DNA of 64,000 bases from Blasia pusilla (GCA_050084515.1 CM114271.1:64666001-64730000); one strand, 5' to 3'. Numbered from the stretch's first letter, positions 33,500-44,490 are shown. Notes: generated by a model not told the origin, from the sequence alone. A program made the numbers and translations.

Positions 33500-34986
33500 A
33501 TATGACCTACTACCCTATACACATCTCGGACACATCCATCGTTCCGTGGGAACTATATCAAGAGGGGGGTCAGACATGACATATGCCACCCTCGAGAACA
33601 ACCATCACATACCAACATGGTGGTTGCACCCCTCGCAGATCTGCACAACATACATCTCAAGCCTACAGGTACCACTGCCAAGCTCGAATCCACTGTCCCG
33701 TCTACGTTCGGAAGATGATATGGCGCACAATTGCGCACATGATCCTTCCAAACCATACCATCCCGTCCCTCCAACATGAAGACTCTGATCGGTAATACCT
33801 CACGCACACATAGGATCGTGCGCCTTGCCATGACATCTAGCGTCGTGGGTGCCGCTTGCTGTAAATACACGTAATCTCTAGGATGAAACCTCCTAATCCC
33901 TGGATGATAACCTCCTCTACGAATGGTCGCGTACCTCAATGTATCTCTATGCTGAGCAATGGCTAAGTTCTCAAAGGCCATAGGCATAACTCTATTAAAA
34001 ATCTCTGCCCTCAAAGAACACGCTTGTACCCACACATGTGGATCATCAAGATCTAACACCTTCGCCAAGTCACCTTGAATAGCTGCAGGTAAATCTGGCT
34101 CTCTCCCAAAGAGCAAAAAGTATGGTGAAATTGACGCCAAGGATGCCTGCCATGGCCAACCATGGCAACTGTAGGTCCCACTCCCTCAACTTTCCCCGTT
34201 GCAAGCCATACTTGTGCAATCCTCTCTTCACCGTCTGTACTTCTCTCTCCGCCAACCCATCCGCCTCAGGATGATCTCTAGACGTGGTGTGGTGATCTAT
34301 CAACGCCTAATCACAGAAGGCCTGAAACTCTCCCCAAAACTCGATATCCTAGTTAGTCAACACCTCCACTGGTGCACCAAAGTGACTAAGCACACGATCT
34401 AGAAACGTATAAGTTGTTACCTCGCTCACCTTGTTTGGTAGTGCCACCAAATCTATCCACTTGGAGAAATGCTCCACCATGACCAACACGTACCTGTGAT
34501 GACGCCTCGTCAATGGCAAAGGTCCCGCAAAGTCTAAACTCCACCGATAACCTAAACCCATAATCGACAAAGGATGTAACTACGGAGTGGGAGCATTGAA
34601 GGATGCTCGCACTCTGTCACATACCATACATCTAGCCACAAACTACTGTATCCCAGTATGCATGCCGCGCCACCAATAGTGAATCTGGAGTAAGTTGTAA
34701 GTACGCTTCACTCCAAAATATCCCAACTCCTCATGGGCATGTCGCACTTCACATGCTTGCTGGGAAGGATGAGGTACCACTTGTATCCTACCATCTCTCC
34801 ATACCCGCAAAATGTGAGTCCCCTCCCACCTGAACCTCCTGGCTCTCTATAGGATCCGATCCCGCTCCCTAGCACTCACTGTGCTAGCTATGATGCCAGT
34901 GCGCAAGAACTCCATAACCTCCACGTCATCATGGATATCACGACCACTTGTCACCTCCTCACTGACCTCCGTATCCAGAGACTCAT
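33500..34986 (-). pseudogene. Outer gypsy element, 3' half: integrase and PHD finger
   Basis: Minus-strand order from 34986: a zinc-finger region (damaged), YRWSLDFAGPLPL with the first catalytic Asp, GAPVEVLTN where the second Asp is expected (LTN followed by a stop), HPEADGLAEREVQ with the Glu, then the C-terminal part MPMAFENLAIAQHRDTL and a PHD finger CMLC...CDGC...GWHMSCLTP. The last PHD cysteine pair (MCPRC) is in another frame at about 33500-33530. Homology to the inner element breaks off at about 34986, where that element is inserted. The matching 5' half continues at 42879. Confidence 0.75.
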
Positions 34987-35568
34987 GTCGTGCGAATCCA
35001 CATCGTCATACAACATACATCGCTGACATACCATACTCACATACATACATAACATAGACGAGAGCATCCACAAACACAAGTGTACCACAATTGAAATCCG
35101 TGAAAGACTTACAGTCATAAAACATGTATAAAATCACATACAATCGAACCAAACCCACCCCACGATGGGAGAATCCAGGTCCAAGCTTGCGGGAACCACC
35201 ATAGCCAAGAGCTCTACTCACTACCAAGGCTAACTCCCAACGCAACCGGCTCAACTCAAAGAACTAACTGTTCTTTAAGTGCACTCCACACTATATCCTC
35301 CAACCTAAGAGCGGGCCCTACTGGAAAAGTCACCCTCAATTGAGTAACCCCCAACCCTATGTATGAAACCGCATCTCTACCTGGACACTACGGCCCTACA
35401 TAAGATATGGCCTCTACTAGCACACTATACTCTACGACATAATCCGTATGGTCATGACAGCTATTGTGCTAATCCACATCATCATATAACATACATCGTT
35501 GATATACCATACTCACATACATACATAACATAGATAAGAGTATCCACAAACACAAGTGTACCACAACT
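34986..35568. repeat. Direct repeats of about 106 bp around the left LTR-like unit
   Basis: 34986-35091 and 35460-35568 share AATCCACATC, ACATACATCG, ATACCATACTCACATACATA and CACAAACACAAGTGTACC. Together with the 368 bp core they give a short repeat - core - short repeat structure, also seen at 14046-14745 and 32713-33435. Confidence 0.75.
35092..35459 (-). repeat. LTR-like repeat of inner element, left copy (368 bp)
   Basis: Begins TGAAATCCGTGAAAG and ends GGTCATGACA, a TG...CA pair. The partner of identical length is at 42511-42878. This copy alone is flanked by 106-109 bp direct repeats (34986-35091 and 35460-35568, sharing CACAAACACAAGTGTACCACAA). Confidence 0.8.
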
Positions 35569-35812
35569 CGCCCCCCTAACTGGCGGTTAGGTCCCTCTAA
35601 CTCCCAAGTAGCCCTATACATCTACTACATGCTATACATCTTCTTGGGTGCACGAATCAGAAGGCTGGGTGCTAGGTTGCCCCATCGTTAGTCGCACATG
35701 TGTAATCCATATCATGAAAAGATCAAGTCATCTACCTCTCCTAATTACATCGAGGACAAACCCACCTTCCAGTAGGAACAACATCCATACGTGGAGTCAA
35801 ACACATCATGTG

Positions 35813-37130
35813 TCAACCCCTAGAACACCGATCACACACCAACATACGGGCTGCACTACCAGAAGACCCACATAACATGCACCTCAAGCTAGCACGTATC
35901 ATGGCTAAGCTTGGGTCAACAGTACCATCCACATTTGGAAGATGACATCGCGCAAAATTACACACATTGTCCTTCCAAACAACTCCATCACGATCCTCCA
36001 ACATGAGAACACCTCACGCACTCATAAAATAGTGCGGCATGCCGTCACATCCAACGTTGTCGGTGCAATCTACTGCAAATAAACATAGTCCCCCACATGG
36101 AACCTATGAATCGATGGTCGATAACCTCCATCCTGAATGGTTGCATACCGCAACGTATCCCTATGTTGAGCAATGGCAAAATTCTCAAAGGCTGTTGGCA
36201 TAACTCTCCAAAAGAGCCCTGCTCACTGAGAACACACTCTCATCCACATCTCTGGGTCATCAAGGTTCACCACCTCACTAGACTCTCGTCGAATTGTTGT
36301 TGGCAAGTCTGGATCTCGGCCGTATAACAGAGAATCAAGTAAGAAGGAAGCCAAGGATGCTTGGCGACTGAACCTTTATCCCATGGCTAACCATGGCAAC
36401 TTAATATCCCAGTCTCCAAGATGCCCCTTCTGTAGGCCATACTTGCGCAATGCCCTCTTCACCGTCTGAACCACACGCTCAGCCAAACCATCCACCTCTG
36501 GCTGATCTCGACACGTGGTCCAATGATCGATCAATGCCTTGTCACACAAGACCTGAAACTCACCTTGAAACTCTGTACCCTGGTTGGTCAGCACTTCAGC
36601 TGGTGCACCAAAATGACTAAGCACTCTATCAAGAAACGCATACGCTGTTCCCTCACTTGCCTTGTCAGGTAATGCCACCAACTCAATCCACTTGGAGAAG
36701 TGCTCCACCATCACCAACACATATCGATGATGTTGTACAGTCAACAATAACGGTCCCGCAAAGTCCACACTCCAACGGTAACCCAACCCCATAATAGGCA
36801 AGGGGTGTAACTGTGGTGTAGGGGCATTGAATGATGCCCTCACCCGGTCACAAACCATACAACGTGACACCAACTGCTGCACCTGAGTATGCATGCCACG
36901 CCACCAATATTGACCAAGGAGTAAGCTAAACGTACGCTTTATCCCAAAATGTCCCAACTCCTCATGGGCATCTCGCACAATGCGCTCTCTCTGAGCCAAA
37001 TGCGGCACTACTCGTACTCTACCATCCTACCACACACGGAGAATATGTGTTCCCTCCAATCGATATCTCTTAGCACGTTGAAGAACACGGTCTCGCTCCT
37101 TGGCACTCACTATGCCAGGCACCCTACTAG
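35813..37130 (-). pseudogene. Inner gypsy integrase with PHD finger
   Basis: The HHCC zinc finger is visible (HEELGHFG ... YWWRGMHTQVQQ ... CMVC). The core has SVDFAGPL (first Asp), LTNQGTEF (second Asp replaced by Asn) and PEVDGLAERVVQ (Glu). It reads openly from 37008 to 36376; a stop separates it from RNase H upstream. The C-terminal part (SH3-like segment, then CMLCGSSGSAARMLVCDRC) is frameshifted, and the PHD finger breaks after CDRCSRG at about 35813. Integrase inserts the cDNA; the PHD finger would be expected to bind histone tails. The Asp-to-Asn change alone would abolish DDE chemistry. Confidence 0.8.
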
Positions 37131-37747
37131 TCATGTTGATCCATACCACCATCTCCAACCTTAGGATCTGAAGGTTGGCCATCTATCCTCTGACTAGAGT
37201 AAGATGTCATGTGGTCCTCCATACTAGAGTCCACCCCTAACCAACATAAAAAGGCGGATGTATGCCAACCTGGCACCATCTTCTCATCAACCTCGCCATG
37301 CCATCTAGCCCCAGTTGCATCCTCTTGGCTAGTACATGGGTTCCTACTCAATCCATCAGCATCAAGGTTGGCAACTCCAGGTCTATGTACCACCTGGAAG
37401 TCATACTCCTGTAAGATAAGAGCCCACCGTGCAAGCTTCCCTGTAAGCTTATAAGACTCCATCAACCACTTGAGCGGTTGGTGATCAGTAACAAGGGTAA
37501 ACAGTGTGCCAAACAAGTAACACCTAAAGTGTGCCATAGCCCACACTATTGCCAAGCACTCTCCCTCATATGAACTATGGCGCGACTCCACTGCATTATT
37601 CGAACGACTTGCATAGGCCACCACAAACTCCATGTGCTCATCATCATGTTGTGTCAACACCGCTCCAAGTCCCAACCTACTCCAATCACTGTGTAATTGA
37701 AATGGGCGCCCTCTAATAGGTCTCCTCAAGATAGACGCCGCCACCAA
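37127..37747 (-). pseudogene. Inner gypsy RNase H domain
   Basis: Open over 206 codons. Ty3-type RNase H: FQLHSDWSRLGLGAVL (first Asp), YEGECLAIVWAM (Glu), LVTDHQPLKWL (Asp), and the family-typical end VVHRPGVANLDADGLSRNP. It removes the RNA strand during reverse transcription. Stop codons between it and both the RT (37748-37789) and the integrase show that the polyprotein is broken. Confidence 0.85.
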
Positions 37748-37789
37748 CTAGGCCTTGAGCTCCACTAAAGCTCTCTCCTAATCATCTCC

Positions 37790-38809
37790 CTAGTGCCACT
37801 CCTGATCTGATTTCAAAATTTGGTTCAAAGGCTTTGCCATAGCACTAAATCCCTTCACATACCTCTGATAGTAGTTCGCCAATCCCATGAATGCCCGAAC
37901 TCTACTCACATCTATCAGACAAGGAATAAGTGCAATAGCCTCCACCTTTGCTTGTTGAACTCCCAAACCACCTAGATAGATCACATGACCCAAGTACTCA
38001 ACATCCTCATGGAAGAACTTATACTTTCCTGGATGCAAACGTAGACCATGAGCTTTCAACCGCTCAAACACAATCTGAAAATGTATCTGATGCTCCTCCA
38101 CCGTGTTACTGAATACCAAGATATCATCAATATAACACAAAAAAAAATCCAACCCTGCTAGGATCCTATCCATCACTCTCTGAAACTCGGCAGGTGCATT
38201 CTTCAACCCAAAGGGTAAGAATTTCCACTGGTACAAACAATCCTTGCCATGAGAGTTGACACCCCAAAATGGTGTCTTGGCCTTGTCACTCTTTCGAATT
38301 GGCAACTGATGGTATCCTGCCCGAAGATCCAAAGTACTAAAAATCTTTGCCTGTCCCACCACATCAAAGATCTCCTCAGGTGTAGGCATGGCATACAAAT
38401 TGGCCTTGGTCTTCCGATTGATAGGACGGTAATCTCCACACATCCGCCTATCCGTGTAGTTGCCATGCACATCCTTTTTAGTAGGCATGACAATGGCAAA
38501 TGCATACTCTACATGTGACAACTCCACTAATCCAGTCTCCAAAAGGTCCAACATTCTACTCTGAATCAAGTCCCTCTCCATATCACTATATCGGTAGGAA
38601 TGACGGAAGATTGGCGAATCACTAGCCAAATCAATCCGTATACCGGGTCCAACCAAAGCACCCAACTCCTTCATGCTAAAGGCAAAACAACTCCTATAAG
38701 CACAGAGGAATTGTGTGAAGCGTCCTTTCTCACCTTCCCTAAGCTTGGGCCCAAGTAATGGCTCCCAAGTCTCCTCCACTGGCACACGAGAGGGAGAGAA
38801 CAACACCAT
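37790..38809 (-). CDS. Inner gypsy reverse transcriptase domain (uninterrupted segment of a broken pol)
   Basis: 339 codons open. RT motifs in order: VEYAFAIVMPTKKD, RMCGDYRPINRKT, FSTLDLRAGYHQLPI (first catalytic Asp), FLPFGLKNAPAEFQRVMD, CYIDDILVFS (YxDD box), LRLHPGKYKFF and VEYLGHVI, then the connection MGLANYYQRYVKGFS. This is the Ty3/gypsy arrangement. It is the best-preserved enzyme of the element, although flanking stops prevent a full polyprotein. The homologous outer domain at 43697-44490 is shorter and damaged. Confidence 0.9.
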   Translation of the reverse strand: MVLFSPSRVPVEETWEPLLGPKLREGEKGRFTQFLCAYRSCFAFSMKELGALVGPGIRIDLASDSPIFRHSYRYSDMERDLIQSRMLDLLETGLVELSHVEYAFAIVMPTKKDVHGNYTDRRMCGDYRPINRKTKANLYAMPTPEEIFDVVGQAKIFSTLDLRAGYHQLPIRKSDKAKTPFWGVNSHGKDCLYQWKFLPFGLKNAPAEFQRVMDRILAGLDFFLCYIDDILVFSNTVEEHQIHFQIVFERLKAHGLRLHPGKYKFFHEDVEYLGHVIYLGGLGVQQAKVEAIALIPCLIDVSRVRAFMGLANYYQRYVKGFSAMAKPLNQILKSDQEWH

Positions 38810-39027
38810 TGGCTGCTAGGCAACCCCCTCACAAGATGGTACACCCTTAGCTACACCATCATCTAAGAAAATAACTCCTCCAACACATGACATCGTGGAA
38901 CCTCAGAAATGGAAGCAACCGCTGTCACACCAGTAGCAAATCCCATCCCACGCTCTCTCTCATCAGCGTTAGGCTCCACCAACTGTCGCACACAAGAATC
39001 CCATACAAGATCGGTACCACCTTCCTT

Positions 39028-39824
39028 CTAGGCATGTGACGAGGGAAAACTCACAAATGTGGGTAGTGCCATCCTAGGCTGGCCCACACGGTTCACCACT
39101 ACCATGGGTGACCGATCAATAACCCTCACCACTTGAGAAAGTCGCCCAGTATCCAAGATACTATCCACTGTAAGGCAAGGATCCCGCTGCACTGCATCAT
39201 ATGCTTGACCTAGAACCTCCCTAGGCAACAAGTTTGTCCACCACAAGCGTGGACGATGTGCACGCAAGCCAACTTGCGCTGCATCCAACAACACCGTTGG
39301 TCCAATCCAAGATCATACCTCATGAACACTCGCCATCATCCGGGTCCGAGTTTCACCCAACAATGGAACATTCTCCTGAATGTAAGTTGGAGCACGTGCC
39401 TGATGAACCTAAAGATGTCGTAACACCCGTAACATGGCAAAGCACGTTGGTACCCACGAATAGCTGATGGCGGCAACAACTCAGGATATCTCTGCATCAA
39501 CTGACCAATATGTCGGGATGAGACTCTCGGGGCCGTCTCATCTCGCTCCACATACACGTATCTCTGCACAAGAATATCGGTTTGCAACACTACAGCCAAA
39601 CCAGTGCTAATCCCACCAAAGAGATCTAACACACAAATGCCCTCCGGCGGATACTGCCATACAATGGGTGTAGTATCCAAAGGGGATAACCCAACTGGAC
39701 CAGAAGTAGGAGTCTGCCGTGGGGCCTCCTCTTCCTCATGAGGTATAATAGCCTCACACCAAGCCTCCTGCACTCGGCGATCAGCCTCTTGCCGTAGTAC
39801 CGCCTGAACTCCAAAGTGGCACAT
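39028..39824 (-). pseudogene. Inner gypsy C5 cytosine-DNA methyltransferase domain, DNMT3/DRM-like, with deletions
   Basis: Encoded between protease and RT. Motif I: GICVLDLFGGISTGLA. Motif II/III region: RYVYVERDETA...H...RYPELL. A proline-cysteine (LPC, about 39436-39450) aligns with the catalytic PC of motif IV, but the residues before and after it are deleted compared with LVIAGWPC in the outer copy. The ENV motif (QENVPLLG) is in another frame at about 39370. The C-terminal part LLDAAQVGLRAHRPRLWWTNLLP is open from 39294 and holds the RPRLWW arginines. C5 enzymes methylate cytosine through the motif IV cysteine. Frameshifts and the two deletions imply that this copy is inactive. Confidence 0.75.
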
Positions 39825-40077
39825 CCAACGATGAGGATGCCACTACTGCAAAACTCGGGACCTCCTCTACCTCCTCATGCACAGGAGAATCCATAGCACA
39901 AACATTACCCTCCAAAAAGTCTCATGGCCAAGTGACTACTCCACTAAAACCAGCCATAGATGCTAACACCGTTGGGGAAGACCCTCCTGGTCGAGCCCCA
40001 TAAATAAATCTCACAGGAACCTGCCTCATACGTCCATCCCCGGACTACCAACCAGGTCTATAAGACGCTGTCTCAGT

Positions 40078-40851
40078 CTAGTAATCCATCTGAAAACCCA
40101 TCGGGTACAATACTGCTCCTCCAACTAGTACATCATACGACTCGGCTGATGTGACCACTGTAGGTACTCCCAACCAGGAGCTATCAGTCGCATGATCTGG
40201 TCTCAATTGTATAGAAAACTTCTCCCGTGTCATGAATTGAGACCTATCATTGGCTCCTCCAAGTGATGTTTGAATCTGGAATGGGCAAGGCTCAAGCTCT
40301 AACCTCCGAATACCCAAACCAATACATGCAGCCTATCCCAACATCAAAGGTTGGGCACTAGAGTCTAACAAGACTCCATCTGGTCTATACACCTGTCTTG
40401 TAGGACTCACCAATTGGAATATCCCACTCCGGTTGTCCAACATACATACACCAGGTGTAAGCCTCTCATGATCAATGGCTGGCTGGGCTGGTAATGCATC
40501 CATCTTTGCCGCTACTGCCTGCCAAGTAGCACTGATACTCAATGCTACACCTGACATAGAGGGTCGCTCCACCGCAACACCCTCATCCACCTCAAAGACG
40601 TGTAGCAAGAATACCCCATGTTCACACAACGTGGCTGCTAGCTGAAATACAAGAGCTAAGTCAACTCCTAAAGCCATCAGCTCCGTGGCCGAAAACAATT
40701 GGGATCCCAACACTGAAGTTGCCATCCGCAATACTGCACTGGATGTTGCATCCGTGTCTACTACACGTGATGTAGATGCCTTAGTCCCCACTTTAGGCTC
40801 AATAGGCTGCGTAGGAACCATGGATGCACTTCTAAGCACCTCAGACAACAA
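40078..40851 (-). pseudogene. Inner gypsy protease region
   Basis: The stretch DGVLLDSSAQPLMLG sits where retropepsins have D-S/T-G-A; here DSSA, so the glycine is lost. After a stop, the frame from 40317 continues MGIRRLELEPCPFQIQTSLGG...MTREKFSIQL...AESYDVLVGGAVLYPMGF, with the hydrophobic strands and the late glycine of an aspartic protease fold. The N-terminal 120 codons (AATLCEHGVFLLHVFEV) are unassigned. The outer copy at 46052-46475 matches closely (LLDSRVGPLMLGKAAC). Confidence 0.65.
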
Positions 40852-40859
40852 GAATGACT

Positions 40860-41584
40860 GGCAAACCTAGCCTGCCTCCTAGCCTCACCCCTCTGTGGGT
40901 CCAACTCCACAGTAGCACCACGTGGCCCTGACACTTGAGTGGCTCCTCTCGTAACTGCAGCTGGTGCCTCAACCTCTGCTGCACTCGCCATATAAGAGAG
41001 ATCATCCCCTCCATAAGTGGTGGAAGCCCCTGCTCCCAAACCTGATCTATGCTGGAAACCAGCTCTAGTAGCCAACTTCTGCTCCAACTGCTCAATTTTG
41101 GCAGCCATAGCTGACTCAGTCGTAGTGGTAGGGGTAGCCACCATAGGCTCTCCAACCACTAGTCCACCTCTATCACCCCTACCACCTCTACCACCTGGGC
41201 CTCTCGGAGCTACTCCACCACGGCCGCGGCCTGATCTCAACTCAGGATGAAGATCAAAGCAACGCTCTCGAGGATGACCTGGTCTCCCGCAATGATCACA
41301 TTGAGTTGGGGCTGACTGAGGCCTATCCTCCAAAGTCCGTCTCCCATCCTCTTGAGGACAAAACCTCCTAACATGATCACCTCCACATGTCCAACATGAC
41401 TGTCCTTGCTGCGGGGCAGCAAATGAAGGCAATGGTCTCTGGGCAAGTATCCCTCTAGGACCTGAGTGAGGTCGTGTGTACCCCCCACGACTCCCACTAC
41501 TACTACCACCACCACTACTACAAGACTGTGAGGTGGATTGCTACTATGCGCTAGAGGTCCATCAACCAAAAACCTGAGATGCAT
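40860..41584 (-). pseudogene. Inner gypsy gag, nucleocapsid part only
   Basis: Two zinc knuckles: CWTCGGDHVRRFC (one residue short of the standard spacing) and CDHCGRPGHPRERC (CX2CX4HX4C), followed by an Arg/Gly-rich tract (RGRGGVAPRGPGGRGGRG) and a short coiled segment (AAKIEQLEQKLA). The capsid part seen in the outer copy (47928-48254) is absent. At about 41585 homology ends and the leader region with the 5S-like stretch begins. Confidence 0.7.
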
Positions 41585-42510
41585 AAAGCGCCTAACACAT
41601 CTCCGAGCAGCACCAAACGAGCTACACCATTGTGTACACTGGCATAGTTAAGAACTCAGCAGTTAAGCGTCTTCCAAGCAGAATAGCCCAAAGATGGGTG
41701 ATCAATTATGCAACACTCAAATCACAAGTCCTGCAAAAACTGCCTCACGCCCAAGCAAGCAGCTTGCTTGCTTGCTCCTTGCTCCTTGCTTCGCCTCTCA
41801 CGCCCACTCGCCCTGAGCTACCACAAGTTGCCTCAAAGCCTCAAAACGCCGAGAAATGCTCGAGATATGCCCCGTTTGCCACGCTTCGCTATGGAGAGAG
41901 GCCCTACTTGGGCGCCCCCAACGGGATAGGCGTCTCCAACAACGAACGAATTACCAACCAACCAGCCCCTCGGATCTGCTGTCCGCGAAATTTCGATCAG
42001 CAATTAATCCACAAATCCTTGACCAAAATTGAATCTGTTTGGACCAGAATTCAATTGGCCACCAAAGTTATCTCTCCACAAAACATCAGCTACAACCGAG
42101 CTTTGTACTCCAAGCTAAAAATCAGACAAACTTGTTGTCCATACACCTCCAAAATTGCAAATCCGCAATGCTCCACACACTTTAGCAGATAGCTTCACAT
42201 GAGATCACAATCTAGATGAACTTCAACAGAGCTTCTGCACTCCAAGCTCTTCACATCAGAAAATTGTCGAACACGAACCAGAATTTTCAATCCTTGATAA
42301 CTTCCAGCTCCCTTGACGAAATCCAGCGATCTAAAGCGCGTTGGAAAGCTCTTAGCAAGGCGCTTCTTTTCCAACCAACCACGCACCAGATTCCCACCTC
42401 CAACATAGGCCACAAGCCACGAACATCCACGGTTGAGTACACAAGCAGCCCTAACCAGATCCTAATGATCCACAATCGAAGCTACCATCGATCTACTCTA
42501 GTTTTTTGAG
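41585..42510. other. Leader or inserted segment between the LTR and gag remnant
   Basis: Not similar to the outer element's gag. It contains the 5S rRNA-like stretch, a run of GCTTGCTTGCTCCTTGCTCC repeats near 41762-41790 and AT-balanced sequence. A 186-codon plus-strand frame (41632-42192) spans it but shows no domain and is probably chance. Confidence 0.45.
41649..41705 (+). other. 5S rRNA-derived segment with Pol III control boxes
   Basis: AGAACTCAGCAGTTAAGCG at 41651-41669 matches plant 5S rRNA (AGAACTCCGCAGTTAAGCG) with one change. GATGGGTGATC at 41693-41703 matches box C (GATGGGTGACC). The distance from AGTTAAG (box A) to GATGGGTG (box C) is 32 nt, the same as in plant 5S genes. The parts before and after diverge, so it is not a functional 5S gene. 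Cassandra-type TRIM retroelements carry such 5S segments. Confidence 0.7.
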
Positions 42511-42878
42511 TGAAATCCGTGAAAGACCTACTGTCATAAAAAACGTATAGAATCACATACAATCGAGCTCAACCCACTCCACGATGGGAGAATCCAAGTC
42601 GAAGCTTGCGGGAACCACCATAACCAAGAGCTCTACTCACTACCAAGGCTAACTCCCAATGCAACAGGCTCAACTCAAAGAACTAACTGTTCTTTGAGTG
42701 CACTCCACACTATATCCTCCAACCTAAGAGCGGGACCTATTGGAAAAGTCACCCTCAACTGAGTAACCCCCAACCCTATGTATGAAACCGCATCTCTACG
42801 TGGACACTACGGTCCTAAATAAGGTATGGCCTCTACTAGCACACTATACTCTACAACATAATCCGTATGGTCATGACA
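42511..42878 (-). repeat. LTR-like repeat of inner element, right copy (368 bp)
   Basis: Partner of 35092-35459. It is directly followed by outer-element sequence at 42879 and lacks the flanking 106 bp units found at the other end. Confidence 0.8.
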
Positions 42879-43620
42879 CTCATCATCCAGCCCCACCACT
42901 GGAGTCATCACCTACGATTGACCTACCATAGTCAACCAACAAAGATAGGCAGATGCATGCCAACAGGGCACCATCTCCTCATCACTCTCTCTGTGCCATG
43001 AAGCTCTTGTGTCGTCTCTCTGACTCGGACATGGGTTACGACTCAATCTATCTCCATCTTGGTTCAGCCAACCTAGCCTGTGAACCACCTCAAACTCATA
43101 CTCCTATAGTAATAGAACCCACTTGGCAAGCTTTCCTGTAAGCTTTTCGGACTCCATCAACCACCTCAACGGTTGATGATCAATGATAAGTGTGAAAGGG
43201 TTGCCGAATAAATAGCACCTGAAATGTGCCATGGCCCACACTGCAGCCAAGCACTCTCCCTCATAGGAGCTATACTTTGCCTATGCAATGTTGTTTGATC
43301 GGCTCGCGTAAGCCACAACAAAGTCCCTTTCCTCGTCATCTCTTTGAACAAGCACTGCTCCTAGATCCAACATGCTCCAATCCGTATGTAATTGGAATGG
43401 GCGACCCCTAACAAGTCTCTATAAAATGGGTGAGGACGTCAACCCCGTCCTTGAGCTCCTGAAATGCTTGCTCCTGATTATCTCCCCACAACCAACAAGT
43501 CTCGTCAACAAGGTGAAAGACTTTGCGATCGCACTTAAACCCTTGACATACCGTCGATAGAAGTTTGGCAGTCCAAGAAAGCTCGGACTCGACTCACATC
43601 TATAGGGCATGGAATCTACG
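42879..43620 (-). pseudogene. Outer gypsy RNase H region
   Basis: Sequence parallels the inner RNase H at about 37140-37750 (HRPG-type end, the DHQPLRWL region near 43140-43190, and the YEGE region near 43250) but is broken by stops. The frame at 43419-43610 reads FLGLPNFYRRYVKGLSAIAK, the RT connection domain. The inner element is inserted at its left edge. Confidence 0.65.
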
Positions 43621-43696
43621 CAATAGCCTCCACCTTCGTCTACTAAACGCCTAACCCACTCGGGTATATGGTGTGTCCCAAGTACTCAATCTGCTC

Positions 43697-44490
43697 CTAA
43701 AAAAATCTGCACTTGCTTGGATGTAACTTCAGTCCATGTAACTGCAATCGCCGAAACACCTCTTCCAAGTGTCGCTCATGCTCCTCAACCATGGAACTCA
43801 AGATAAGAATATCATCTATGTAACATTGTACAAAATCCAAGCCAACCATAATCCTATCTATCACTCTTTGAAACTCTGCAGGCGCGTTCTTCAACCCAAA
43901 TGGTAAGAACCGCCATTGATACAAGCAATCTCTCCCGAATCGATCTATCCCCCAGAATGTTTTCTTCTCCCTATCCTCCAACTTGATAGGAAGCTGATGA
44001 TAGCCAACACGGAGATCTAAAGTACTGAAGATCTTTGCATGCCCTACCGCATCAAAGATCTCCTCAGGAGTAGGCATGGCGTACTGATCTGACCTCGTCT
44101 ATTGGTTGATAGGACGGTAATTTCCATATCCGCCATATCCGTCCAATTGCCATACATATCCTTCTTCGCCGGCATGACTATGGAAGATGCATACTCCCTA
44201 TGTGATACTTTCACAAGTCATGCCTCCAACAAGTCCTGACTCCTGCTCTGAATCAAAGCTCGCTCCATATCAGAATACATGTAGGGTCGACGAAAGATCA
44301 GCGTATCACTAGCCAACTTAATCCGTATCTCGGGACCCTTTCAGCATACCCAAGTCTCTCATATTGAAGGCAAAGAAACTTGCACGCCCTCTCAGAAACC
44401 TATGAACTTACCGTCGCTCTCCTCCTATCAACTTGAGACCTATCACAGGCTCCCAAGTCTCCATCGTGACCTCACTCGGAGAGGACGCAA
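43697..44490 (-). pseudogene. Outer gypsy reverse transcriptase
   Basis: Open at 43697-44077: PTPEEIFDAVGHAKIFSTLDLRVGYHQLPI, LYQWRFLPFGLKNAPAEFQRVID, QCYIDDILILSS with the YIDD box, and LKLHPSKCRFF. The N-terminal third (44078-44490) is in other frames with stops. Closely related to, but clearly diverged from, the inner RT. Confidence 0.8.

Larger units (their letters stand above)
34986..42878 (-). mobile_element. Inner Ty3/gypsy retrotransposon with C5-methyltransferase and PHD finger, nested in the outer copy
   Basis: Bounded by ctca(t) at 34982-34986 and 42879-42883, a probable 4-5 bp target-site duplication. Its flanks are adjacent parts of one element: integrase N-terminus on the left, RNase H on the right. 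Order in the minus strand: LTR-like repeat, leader with 5S rRNA-like stretch, gag zinc knuckles, protease, methyltransferase, RT, RNase H, integrase, PHD, polypurine tract (AGGGGGGCGAG, about 35569-35580), repeat/LTR. Repeats of 368 bp at both ends differ at roughly 23 positions by my count (about 6%), so this is not a recent insertion. Several stops and deletions make it non-autonomous today. Confidence 0.8.

Noticed and set aside
41632-42192. 186-codon plus-strand ORF in the gypsy leader
   Set aside because: It covers the 5S-like segment and has no recognisable domain; probably open by chance.
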